64,000 nt of DNA from Streptomyces sp. 846.5 (GTDB lineage Bacteria > Actinomycetota > Actinomycetes > Streptomycetales > Streptomycetaceae). Below the pieces are notes generated by a model. The model saw nothing but the letters and a program-made list of their open reading frames with translations. It was not told where the DNA came from and did no database searches. The stretch covers positions 248,001-312,000 of the forward strand of contig NZ_SOBN01000002.1 of assembly GCF_004365705.1 (NCBI RefSeq), read 5' to 3'. Made by a program: the position numbers and the translations under genes. This document shows positions 8,657 through 16,542 of the stretch, piece by piece; the first letter of the stretch is position 1; every line of letters starts with the position of its first letter.

Positions 8657-9504
8657 AGGCGCCGCCCAGGGATCCCGCACAGGATGGCCAGGCAGTGCAG
8701 CGCCGTGACCGCGGCGACGATCACCGTCGGCAACAGTGCCCAGGACGCCGCCTGCGTGGCTGTGCCCGCGCACGGCAGGCCGTGGAGGGCGACCTCGACG
8801 ACAAGGCCGATACCGGTGAGGGAGCCGGTGACGAGGAGTCCCCAGGCTGCCACCACATCGGTCATGCCAACGCGGCGGCGTCCGTCGTCCATCTGCGGGG
8901 TGCCGGGTTCGCCGGCGGCGGGACGGCGCGCCATCCGGCACAGGGCCAGGCTGCAGACTGCCGTTGCGGCGGCGATGGCGGCGAGTAGCGGAACGCTGTA
9001 GTAGGAGCCTGGCCAGGGGCTACGGCTTTCGATCATTGCGCCGCAGGCATACGTGAACGAGCGACCTGCCCTGCCGAGATCGTCTGCGCTGCCCGTTGCG
9101 GTCGTGGCGACCAGCAGTGCCACCAGCGTGGCCGCGAATCCGGCGAGCACCGCTGTGAGGCGGACCGGCAGGTAATTGCGGATTCTGCGGGGCATGAGCG
9201 AGGCCGTGCGGACGGCACCGCGCTGCCTCGGTGTCAGGGCGTCCGCGCTCAGCACACCCAGCACCGCGCAGGTACCGAACGCGACCGGTGCGAGCATCGG
9301 GCCCATGCCGAGCGGTCCGCTGCGCGAGGCCCACCAGGCGAGTACGACGCCCAGCACGAGACCGGCCCAGCGGGCCAGCTCCCCCGGCCGGAAGCGGGAG
9401 TGGGCGCCAAGCTCGGCGGCCGGACTACGTCCCGGGATCAGGGCCAGAAGCACTCCCCCTATGAGCAGCAGTAACACCGGTAGTACGAGGGGCTGGACGA
9501 ACAT
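8653..9504 (-). CDS. Multi-pass membrane protein partnered with a YtrA regulator
   Basis: 283 residues from ATG at 9504, preceded by GGGAGAGGG. A longer upstream reading starts inside the operator region and is less likely. I see about seven hydrophobic segments, among them MFVQPLVLPVLLLLIGGVLL at the very start, LARWAGLVLGVVLAWW, PVRLTAVLAGFAATLVALLV and WALLPTVIVAAVTALHCL near the end. Basic residues follow each segment. I do not recognise a family. It is the first gene of a two-gene operon with the YtrA-type GntR regulator, an arrangement usually linked to cell-envelope stress, but no transported substrate can be inferred. Confidence 0.75.
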   Translation of the reverse strand: MFVQPLVLPVLLLLIGGVLLALIPGRSPAAELGAHSRFRPGELARWAGLVLGVVLAWWASRSGPLGMGPMLAPVAFGTCAVLGVLSADALTPRQRGAVRTASLMPRRIRNYLPVRLTAVLAGFAATLVALLVATTATGSADDLGRAGRSFTYACGAMIESRSPWPGSYYSVPLLAAIAAATAVCSLALCRMARRPAAGEPGTPQMDDGRRRVGMTDVVAAWGLLVTGSLTGIGLVVEVALHGLPCAGTATQAASWALLPTVIVAAVTALHCLAILCGIPGRRL

Positions 9505-9525
9505 GCGGATCCCTCTCCCGGGCAG

Positions 9526-9593
9526 ATTTGTATCAAGCAGAAAGTACAAGGTATCCCAGTCCGGGCTCCTTGTGCCGCTCACTTGATACAAAT
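9526..9593. promoter_or_regulatory. Paired inverted boxes, probable YtrA-type operator
   Basis: ATTTGTATCAAG at 9526-9537 and its exact reverse complement CTTGATACAAAT at 9582-9593 face each other across 44 bp, about 20 and 80 bp upstream of the membrane-protein start. A related AGTACAAGGTATC lies between them. The spacing suits a repressor bound at both sides of the promoter. The ligand is probably the GntR protein at 8285-8656. Confidence 0.6.
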
Positions 9594-9865
9594 TGCCCAG
9601 GGCAAGACTCGACAGGAGGGCCGCCCCGGCCTGCCGACAGCCGCACAAGCACACCGCGACCCTCACCTGATCACGGCCGGACTGAAGGCGCTTTGCCCGT
9701 TACTGACCCACGCTGAAAGGCCCTTTTCGCGATCCTGGGCGGGGACGAGAGGCTCGGGCCATGCGGAGGACTCCGTTACCTCGTCCCGATGGGCGCTGGA
9801 CAGCGCCATATTCCGTCCGCGACTGACCCCATATCTGACGAGGCGACACGTACCATCAGGTCCAA

Positions 9866-9885
9866 CGTCTACAAAGCTGTAGACG
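9866..9885. promoter_or_regulatory. Perfect inverted repeat before the COG4705 gene
   Basis: CGTCTACA and TGTAGACG (8-base arms, 4-base spacer AAGC) end 13 bp before the ATG of the membrane-protein gene. The position suggests a repressor operator over the promoter or transcription start. No cognate regulator is obvious nearby. Confidence 0.5.
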
Positions 9886-9898
9886 CTAACGTCGAGGC

Positions 9899-11197
9899 AT
9901 GACAACTTCGACGTCTACCGCGACCCAACCGGGCGCCACGGGCAACCGCGTGTTGAACAAGGTGCCCGAGGTCACGGTCTGGTTCTGGGTCATCAAGATC
10001 CTCTGCACGACCGTCGGCGAGAGTTTCGCCGACTACATCAACACCACCCTGGGCTTCGGCCTGACCAACACCATGTTGCTGTTCACCGTGGTGTTCGCGA
10101 TCGTGCTGACGGTCCAGTTCCGTACCAAGCGCTACAGCCCGTTCCCGTACTGGCTCACCGTGGTGGTCGTCAGTGTGACCGGCACGCTGTACACCGACCT
10201 GCTCACCGATGAGCGACACGTCCCGCTCTGGCTGAGCTCGACGGTGTTCTCGGTCCTGCTGGCCCTCGTCTTCGGGGTCTGGTGGCTGCGCGAGCGGACC
10301 CTGTCGATCCACAGCATCACGACCTTCCCGCGGGAGGCGTTCTACTGGCTGACCGTCCTGGTGACGTTCGCGCTGGGCACCGCCACCGGTGACTGGACGC
10401 TGGAGCTGACCAACTGGACGCCCGCGCAGTCCGTGCTGCTACCGCTGGGCCTGATCGCGTTGATCACCGCGCTGTGGAAGTTCGGCGCCAACCCGGTCCT
10501 GTCGTTCTGGCTGGCCTACATCCTCACCCGCCCACTCGGCGCCAACATCGGCGACTGGCTCGCCGCCCCGAAGACCGCCATCAACCCCGGCGACCCGGTC
10601 GGACTCGGCCTGGGCACCTTCACCACAAGCCTGATCTTCCTCGGCGCCATCCTGGCGACCGTCGTCTACCTGACGATCAGCCGCAGCGACGTCGCCGAGA
10701 CCTACGAGATGACGCACGATCCGTCGGTCACCACCAACGCCCGCAAGGAGCACGTCGCCCTGGGAGGCTTCGGCGTGATCGCGGCCGGCACCGTCGCACT
10801 GATGATGTGGGCCCACAACCAGCCCCACCCCACCTGCGACCCGACCGGGCAGAGCGAGACGATGCCGGCCTGCCCGACAGCGGCCCTGAGCGGCCACCAG
10901 ACCAGCACGGCCGTGACGAAGTACCAGCAACTCGCCCAGACGGCGATCGCCCAGGACCGGGCCGGGACGGCCGCGGCCTCCCACGCCACCGTGCAGACGA
11001 TGCGCGACCACTGGGACGCCGACGCCACCTCACTGCAAGCGGTCAACACCACGACCTGGACCCTGCTCGACCACCAGATGGACGCGGTCCTCAAGGCATA
11101 CGCCATCGACCACGGCACCATCGCGCCGGCCCCCGCCACCGAGCAGGAGAAGCAACTCAACACCCTGCTGGGCGACCTCGAAAGCCACGCCTTCTGA
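9899..11197 (+). CDS. COG4705-family multi-pass membrane protein
   Basis: 432 residues. The N-terminal two thirds match the conserved membrane family that opens NKVPEVTVWFWVIKILCTTV followed by GESFADYINTTLGFGLT. The family contains internal repeats, and here the pattern (hydrophobic run, then T-x-G-x-x-x-x-D) recurs at LGTATGDWT and RPLGANIGDWL. I count about eight membrane segments to residue 245, a further one near 285 (GVIAAGTVALMMW), and then a soluble, Thr/Ala-rich C-terminal region of about 140 residues that is not part of the usual family length. The ATG has no well-spaced ribosome-binding site (GAGG ends one base before it), so it may be leaderless. Function is unknown; a transport role is only a guess. 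Confidence 0.75.
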   Translation: MTTSTSTATQPGATGNRVLNKVPEVTVWFWVIKILCTTVGESFADYINTTLGFGLTNTMLLFTVVFAIVLTVQFRTKRYSPFPYWLTVVVVSVTGTLYTDLLTDERHVPLWLSSTVFSVLLALVFGVWWLRERTLSIHSITTFPREAFYWLTVLVTFALGTATGDWTLELTNWTPAQSVLLPLGLIALITALWKFGANPVLSFWLAYILTRPLGANIGDWLAAPKTAINPGDPVGLGLGTFTTSLIFLGAILATVVYLTISRSDVAETYEMTHDPSVTTNARKEHVALGGFGVIAAGTVALMMWAHNQPHPTCDPTGQSETMPACPTAALSGHQTSTAVTKYQQLAQTAIAQDRAGTAAASHATVQTMRDHWDADATSLQAVNTTTWTLLDHQMDAVLKAYAIDHGTIAPAPATEQEKQLNTLLGDLESHAF

Positions 11198-11418
11198 GCG
11201 GCGTTCGAAGGGGACTCGGCGCACCGATCGTGCTCACCGTCGCCCACCTCGCCTTCACCAAGGCAGACGTCCAGCACAGCCCAGCCCCAACCCGACCACC
11301 GAGCCCGCATCGCCGCGCGCCTGACCGGATACGCCCGGGGAAGCCCTGGCCGGCAGGCGCAATCAAGACGGTGGCCTCCGCCCGCAAGGAGCCGACAGAA
11401 CCCTCTCGCGGTGCAGCA

Positions 11419-11800
11419 CTAGTTCGGCTGCGCCCGCTGGGCCGGGGCCGGGATCGCTCGTTCCAGCAGTCGCATGGACAGGGCCGCCAGCAGGTTCACC
11501 GCTCCGAGTACGATCCAGGGCAGTGCCGGGTCGAGGGCGAACAGGGTGGTGAAGAAGGCCGGGGCGAGCATGCCCGCGAAGGTGAAGGAGTACTGGAAGA
11601 CGGCCAGGTAGCGGCCGCGGGCCGCGGCGGGTGCGAGTGCGGCGGCCAGGGCCATCGACACCGGGGCGTGGATGAGTTCGGCCGCGGTGAACAGGACAGC
11701 GGCGCCGACCAGCGCCGATATCAGCCACGCCGGGTGGCCGGGGCTCAGTATCCCGTAGACGAAGCACCAGCCCGCCCACAGCCCGGAAAAAGCAGGGCCG
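11419..11800 (-). pseudogene. MFS transporter, C-terminal fragment
   Basis: The last 125 or so residues of a leftward frame read as the final membrane segments of a major facilitator: LFTAAELIHAPVSMALAAAL, APAAARGRYLAVFQYSF, GMLAPAFFTTLF and PWIVLGAVNLLAALSMRLLE before the stop. The matching upstream sequence is arginine-rich, non-membrane and unlike any transporter, so at least eight membrane segments are missing. It lies next to a transposase fragment and was probably cut by a transposition-related deletion. It should not be functional. Confidence 0.65.
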
Positions 11801-12044
11801 GCTCTCGCAGCGGCCGAGGCACTCGCCGCCCCGATCTCCAACGGACCCCACCCTGCCTCCCTCGTCCGGGCGCTGACGCTGGCTCTGCTGGCCGGAGCGG
11901 CGATCAGCACGGGCTGCGACCTACGACGCACAGCGACATAGCCACGCGCCGTGAAACGCCGCCGATGCCACCACCGCAAACCCCCTCATGCCCGACGCGG
12001 TACTTGTGGCCCGGGCTCATTGCCCATGCCCATCTGGTCGGACA

Positions 12045-12208
12045 GGCCAGCCCCGGCGAACACGGATCTATCTGGTCTTCACCCGACTGCTGGGCGGTCT
12101 GCTTCTCCTGGGCCGGTCCAGTCGGGCGAAGGAGATCGAGATACTCGTCCCGCGCCACGAGGTCGCCGTCCTGCGCCGCCACTCCACCAAACCCCGCCTG
12201 TCCTGGGT
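12045..12208 (+). pseudogene. Transposase/integrase N-terminal fragment
   Basis: A short rightward frame contains YLVFTRLLGGLLLLGRSSRA followed by KEIEILVPRHEVAVLRRHST. This is the conserved N-terminus of a widespread actinobacterial integrase-core transposase family (normally ARSSRAKDAEILVLRHEVAVLRR). The frame collides with the 3' end of the leftward endonuclease-like gene and stops, so the whole catalytic core is gone. No inverted repeats can be assigned. Confidence 0.6.
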
Positions 12209-13560
12209 CAGACCTTGGTGAAGATCAGGCCGAGCTTGTCGACTTCACTGCCGGAGCGGCCGTGGAAGCCCGCGAGCTGCCAGCCGGCGGGGGCGCTCAG
12301 GGTCGTGCAGTCGGAGGTGGTGCTGCCGCCGGCGAGGGTGTGGCCGAGGTTGGTGGTGAACTTGGCGTAGAAGATGCGGGTGTGGCCGCTGTAGGTCCCC
12401 TCGCACAGGTAGGCGGAGGTCACGTACTCGCCTGTGGCGAGGGTCAGCGAGGATGCCGTGCCGCCGGTGCCGCCGTGGGCGAGTACGGTGCCGTTGGCGA
12501 GGGTCAGGGCGACGTTGTCCACGCGACTGCCCGAGCGCAGGGTCAGGGTGGTGGCGCTCTGCCCGGCCGGGACGTCGGGGAGGTCGTTGTAGTAGTCGCC
12601 GTGCGGTCCGCCGAACTGGTCGGTGAGGTGGTAGGCGGGGTTCTGCGCCCAGGTGAAGCCGACCTGGATCGGGTCCATGTCGGAGAGCATGGCGCCGTTG
12701 CTGTCAAGGAACCCGGCGTGGTCGTTGTTGTAGGAGGTCGGGGTCAGCGTGATCAGCGAACTGCTGCGGTAGAGGGTCTTGTTGGTGACCTCGCAGGTGT
12801 TGGTGATGGCTGCCTCGTTGCACAGCAGGGTGGCCCCGCCGGCGGCCGGCGCGGTGCCGCCCAGCTCCAGCTGGACCCAGGAGTCGCTGAGGCCGTTGGC
12901 CGCGACGAAGCCCTGCAGCTGATCGGCGGTGCGGGTGTAGCGGCTGTTGGTGTCGCCCATGACGATGACGGCGTTGCCCGTCGAGTGGGTCTGGATGAAG
13001 CCGCTGAGCTGGGTCCACTCGGCCTGCCGCGCTGTCTCGTCGCCGCTGCTGGTGCCCGCGTTGGTGTGGATGTTGTAGACGTCTACGTAGTCGCCCTCGG
13101 CGATACGCCACCGCATGAAGCTGAAGCCCTTGGGGGTGATGCAGTCCCCGTTGTCCGGGTAGCAACTGCTCCACTTGTCACGCTCGAAGTCGTCGCCGTC
13201 CCAGGCGTAGTTGGACACCGTGTTCAGGCCGTCGCCGAACCCGGCCGCGCCGCTTGTGGCCGTGCGGTAGGTGTGGGTGTCGGCGGCGTAGATGTAGGCG
13301 TGGTAGTTGAAGTCCTCCTGCATGTTGACCAGGTCGTAGCCGCCCGCTGCGATGCGCTGCCCGATCTGGGTGGCCGCCGCCTCCATGGACAGCGTGGTGG
13401 GCGGCTCGTGCACGACGGGCAGCCCGGCGACGTTGTAGTTCAGTGTCGAGAACGAGCCCCCGATGACCGTGTCGGAATGGGCGGTCGCCTGGGTCACCGG
13501 AGCGGTGAGCGGTGCGAGGACGAGGGCGGCGAGCGCCGCGACACGCCGGAATCTGTGCAC
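12208..13560 (-). CDS. Secreted endonuclease/exonuclease/phosphatase-fold protein with jacalin-like lectin domain
   Basis: 450 residues from GTG at 13560, with AAAGGA five bases upstream. A signal peptide covers about 1-27. The catalytic domain (about 33-315) shows the metal-dependent phosphoesterase signature in order: LNYNVAGLP, MQEDFNYH (metal Glu), YNIHTNAG, VIVMGDTNSRYT (Asp and Asn), and DHAGF (final Asp-His). The last 130 residues match a jacalin-like beta-prism, with FGGPHGDYYND, ALTLANGTVLAHGG, GWQLAGFHGRSGSEVDKLGL. Family members hydrolyse DNA, phospholipids or phosphorylated glycans; the lectin domain suggests a sugar-bearing target. A degenerate copy of the AGAAATCGATTTCT box lies about 190 bp upstream, possibly tying it to the neighbouring sugar regulon. 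Confidence 0.85.
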   Translation of the reverse strand: MHRFRRVAALAALVLAPLTAPVTQATAHSDTVIGGSFSTLNYNVAGLPVVHEPPTTLSMEAAATQIGQRIAAGGYDLVNMQEDFNYHAYIYAADTHTYRTATSGAAGFGDGLNTVSNYAWDGDDFERDKWSSCYPDNGDCITPKGFSFMRWRIAEGDYVDVYNIHTNAGTSSGDETARQAEWTQLSGFIQTHSTGNAVIVMGDTNSRYTRTADQLQGFVAANGLSDSWVQLELGGTAPAAGGATLLCNEAAITNTCEVTNKTLYRSSSLITLTPTSYNNDHAGFLDSNGAMLSDMDPIQVGFTWAQNPAYHLTDQFGGPHGDYYNDLPDVPAGQSATTLTLRSGSRVDNVALTLANGTVLAHGGTGGTASSLTLATGEYVTSAYLCEGTYSGHTRIFYAKFTTNLGHTLAGGSTTSDCTTLSAPAGWQLAGFHGRSGSEVDKLGLIFTKV

Positions 13561-13746
13561 AGCAGTCCTTTCGGCGACGGGAAGATGAGCGATCGTCAGA
13601 TCGCATCCGGGACGATAGTCGTCGCCACAGGCATGACAACCGTCGCCGCATGCCGCGAGCGGTAACTCTCCGTGAATTCCGCCCTGCGGTCGTGGAGGTC
13701 ACGGCGGCCAGTCTGTGGTTCATCGGATTCCTCCTCGGAAGGGGAT

Positions 13747-13760
13747 AGAAATCGGTCTCT
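13747..13760. promoter_or_regulatory. Degenerate AGAAATCGATTTCT box (12 of 14)
   Basis: AGAAATCGGTCTCT matches 12 of 14 positions of the palindrome found perfectly at 29751. It lies in the 370-bp gap between the lyase stop and the endonuclease-like start (13561-13932). The same gap holds a well-spaced ribosome-binding site (GAGGAGG) before an ATG at 13723 on the minus strand whose frame overlaps the endonuclease-like gene and matches nothing. I see no other gene there. Confidence 0.4.
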
Positions 13761-13932
13761 ATGCAAGCTAGGCGTGGGCCGCCACTGGGGCAAGATGTCG
13801 TACCGGGAAAACTTCCCGCACCGGTAATCAAGGCCTGGAACAGGCAAATTGGCGCAGTGTGCGTAGGGTGAGGCGACCCACCGACCCAGGGAACGTTTTC
13901 TGTCGTGTGCGGATGCGGGCGCTGACGGACGG

Positions 13933-15663
13933 TCAGGCGAGTGCGGTGACCGGAACGAACGAGCTGTCCGCCGGGAAGGTGGCGCCGACCAGGTCGTAGG
14001 TGTCCACCCACAGCTGGAAGTTCCGGTGGCGGATGCAGCGGCTCGGGTAATTGTGGGAGACCAGCCGGACCGAGCCGGCGGCCGAGCCGGGGAGGGCGTA
14101 GAAGGTCGCGTCCTCGTTGAACTGCGCGGTGCCGTCGCTGGTGCCGAGCTCGATCCGGAAGGCGAAATGACGCAGGTAGCGGCCGTCGGCGGCCCTGAAG
14201 GAGTAGCCCTTGCCGTCGGCGAGCCCGGCGACGACGGTGAAGACGGTCTCCTGCCGGGCGGTAGCACTGCTGCCGGCGCTGGTCGTGGTCAGGTAGCCCA
14301 GGCCGTCCGTCCCGTACGAGGCGTAGTAGCCGGGGTAGTTGACGGACTGGAAGGACCGGGTGGTCCCGACCGGCAGGGTGCTCCTGATCTGCTGAGTGGC
14401 CGTCAGGGTGCCCAGCCCCAGCTGGTCGTAGCCGCCGCTGGTCGACTCGTAGTTCCCGCCGCCGCCCTCCGGCTCGACGAGCCGGGCGAAAGCGGCGCAG
14501 TTGGGTGCGAACAGCCCTCGGCGCACCGCGTAGTGGTTGTGCACCATCGCCCAGATCGGCCGCAGCTGGCCGCGACTGTCGCTGGACACCACAGTGAACG
14601 TCTGCGATCCGGACCATACGCCGGGCTCACCGTAGAACCAGTAGTACGAGGTGAAGGGAACGTCCTCGCCGAGGTTGTACCTGGCCACGTACTCGGATGC
14701 CTGCAGAAAGCGGTTGCTGCTGTAGCCGTACAGGTCGTAGCCCTGGTGCCAGGCCATCTCGCAGAAGGTGCCCATCAGACCGATGCCGAGCAGGGTGTGG
14801 CCCTGGTCGCGACCGCTCTCCTGCCACTGGGCCAGGCCCTGGCCGGCGTAGACGTCGGGGATGGCGTTGAGGATGGAGCCCATCCCGGCGCCGGTCTTGA
14901 AGTAGGCGACGGCCTGGTCCACTTTCGCCTGGTCGTCGCAGAGGATGCCGATGGCCAGCACCGAGGCCATGTTGCAGAGGTCCCAGCTGGCCCAGTAGTT
15001 GGTGATGTAGGCGCCGTTGTGGTTGACCAGGAAGTCGTTGTTCATCGGGTAGAAGACGTCGAGCATCATGGTCCGGAAGGCTGCGAGATCGAACCCGCTG
15101 TAGCCGCGCATCAGCTCGGCGGCGTTGGCGAACTCGTAGCCGTAGATCCCCGCTGCCAGGAACCGGTCGGCGGTGCCGGTGACCGTGGTGAGCGTGCTCG
15201 ACCAGGCGTTGAGGATGGCGGCAGCGGCGGCGGCGTGGGTGCTGTCGCCGGTGATCCGCCAGCGCAGGGCGTTCTGGTAGGAGGCGGCGATGTCGTTGTA
15301 GAGGATGGCGTAGTTCTCCGGGGTCCCGGAGCCGCGGTAGACCGTCGCCTGCGGGTTCGCCGTCCAGCTGGCCTGCGAGTGGGAGTTGGCGGTCAGGACG
15401 TTCCGGCCGTCGGTCCAGGGCTGGGCGCCGGCGTTGAGTTCGGCCGTCATCCGGGTGAAGTCGGCCTGGGTGTGCAGCATGCCCGGGTGGGTGAGGGTGG
15501 CGGCTGCGGCCGGCGTGGACAGCAACGGGAGCAGCGCGGGCGAGGCGAGCGCGGCGACGCCGGTGCCGAGGGCGGTCCTCAGCACCCGGCGACGGCTGAC
15601 CTCGGCGCCGGCGCTGCCGATGGGCTGTTGCGGACGGTTCTGACCTGCATGGGTGGGGTGCAT
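13933..15663 (-). CDS. Tat-exported alginate-lyase-fold enzyme with AbfB (CBM42) module
   Basis: 576 residues. A Tat signal (SRRRVLRTALGTG at about 23-35, AAAA cleavage region near 55) precedes an alpha/alpha-toroid domain of the alginate lyase family (about 57-410). Its motifs are HPGMLHTQADFTRM, GTPENYAILYNDIAASYQNA, YITNYWASWDLCNMASVLAI, SGRDQGHTLLGIG and FTSYYWFYGEPGVWSG. The last 140 residues form a beta-trefoil AbfB domain (SFQSVNYPGYY, YSFRAADGRYLRH, SVRLVSHNYPSRCIRH), known to bind arabinofuranose side chains. It probably depolymerises a uronate-bearing plant polysaccharide by elimination; true alginate is unlikely with an arabinose module. It is the last gene of the seven-gene operon. 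A paralogue at 38346-39887 lacks AbfB but has a wall anchor. Confidence 0.85.
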   Translation of the reverse strand: MHPTHAGQNRPQQPIGSAGAEVSRRRVLRTALGTGVAALASPALLPLLSTPAAAATLTHPGMLHTQADFTRMTAELNAGAQPWTDGRNVLTANSHSQASWTANPQATVYRGSGTPENYAILYNDIAASYQNALRWRITGDSTHAAAAAAILNAWSSTLTTVTGTADRFLAAGIYGYEFANAAELMRGYSGFDLAAFRTMMLDVFYPMNNDFLVNHNGAYITNYWASWDLCNMASVLAIGILCDDQAKVDQAVAYFKTGAGMGSILNAIPDVYAGQGLAQWQESGRDQGHTLLGIGLMGTFCEMAWHQGYDLYGYSSNRFLQASEYVARYNLGEDVPFTSYYWFYGEPGVWSGSQTFTVVSSDSRGQLRPIWAMVHNHYAVRRGLFAPNCAAFARLVEPEGGGGNYESTSGGYDQLGLGTLTATQQIRSTLPVGTTRSFQSVNYPGYYASYGTDGLGYLTTTSAGSSATARQETVFTVVAGLADGKGYSFRAADGRYLRHFAFRIELGTSDGTAQFNEDATFYALPGSAAGSVRLVSHNYPSRCIRHRNFQLWVDTYDLVGATFPADSSFVPVTALA

Positions 15664-15687
15664 GGTCGTTCCTCCTTGGACGGGTTG

Positions 15688-16530
15688 TTACGGCTCCTGT
15701 GGTCCCCCGGTTCCAGCCCTGCTGATCAGGGCGGAGATCTCGATCGGTTGTTCCTCGTGCAGGTAGTGCCCGCTGCCCGTGACGGTCTCGACCCGGGAGC
15801 GGGGGTGGTTCAGGGTGCGCGTCGCCCAGGCGGCGCGGTCAGGGGTGCGCATCACGGTCAGCACCGGGACAGACAGTGCACGCAGCCGCTGCTCGGCAGC
15901 CGTCCGGGAGCCGAAGGCGTCGGGGTCCAGGTAGAGGGCGTCGCGGGCGGCGGCGAGGATCGCGGGGGCCGTCGCTGCCATGAGCCGCCGGTGCCGGATC
16001 CGGACCGCAGCGGGAGTGGCGGCGGTGTGCGCACCCTCGGCGAAGCGCACGGCCCAGCGGGCGCCCTCGGTGCGCAGTTGCTCCTGCTGCCCGGGGATGG
16101 CGCGCAGTTCGGCGCCGTCGGCGCCGTAGGCGGGGTCCAGCACGACCAGGCCGGCGACCAGGGACGGGGAGTCCCCGGCGAGGGCGACGACGATCTGCCC
16201 GCCCATGGAGTGGCCCACGGCGGTCACCGGCGCGGCGTCCAGCCCGCCCAGCAGCGCCGCGAGGTCCGCGGCGAAGTCCACGGGGGCGTAGCCCGCGGCA
16301 GCCGGGTCGGGGGCGGGTGAGCTGCCGTGGCCGCGCAGGTCGGGGACGATGACCCGGTGGCTCCTGGCCAGTTCGGCGGCCACCGGGTCCCACTCGCTGC
16401 CGGCCCCGCCCCAGCCGTGGACCAGCAGCACCGGCGCGCCGTCGCGCGGACCGGTGTCGGTGAAGTGCAGTCGCAGCGCAGGTTGGGAGGGCCGGGGCGG
16501 TCGGGGTTCGGTGGTTCCGGTCTCGGGCAT
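15688..16530 (-). CDS. Alpha/beta hydrolase
   Basis: 280 residues, no signal peptide. The alpha/beta hydrolase fold is clear: oxyanion region VLLVHGWGGAGSEWD, then RVIVPDLRGHGSS, the nucleophile elbow GHSMGG (about 113-118), VVLDPAYG, and a late GSGHYLHEEQP supplying the catalytic histidine. The lid region is of ordinary size. It starts 12 bp after the GH36 stop and ends 24 bp before the lyase, inside the polysaccharide operon. A cytoplasmic esterase that removes acyl groups from imported oligosaccharides would fit, but nothing in the sequence fixes the substrate. Confidence 0.88.
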   Translation of the reverse strand: MPETGTTEPRPPRPSQPALRLHFTDTGPRDGAPVLLVHGWGGAGSEWDPVAAELARSHRVIVPDLRGHGSSPAPDPAAAGYAPVDFAADLAALLGGLDAAPVTAVGHSMGGQIVVALAGDSPSLVAGLVVLDPAYGADGAELRAIPGQQEQLRTEGARWAVRFAEGAHTAATPAAVRIRHRRLMAATAPAILAAARDALYLDPDAFGSRTAAEQRLRALSVPVLTVMRTPDRAAWATRTLNHPRSRVETVTGSGHYLHEEQPIEISALISRAGTGGPQEP

Positions 16531-16542
16531 GGCGGCGGGTCC

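Noticed and set aside
10474..13665. A 1063-residue plus-strand reading frame
   Set aside because: It runs antisense or out of frame through the COG4705 gene, the MFS remnant and the endonuclease-like gene. It is a high-GC shadow with Arg/Gly/Pro-rich translation and no family motif.
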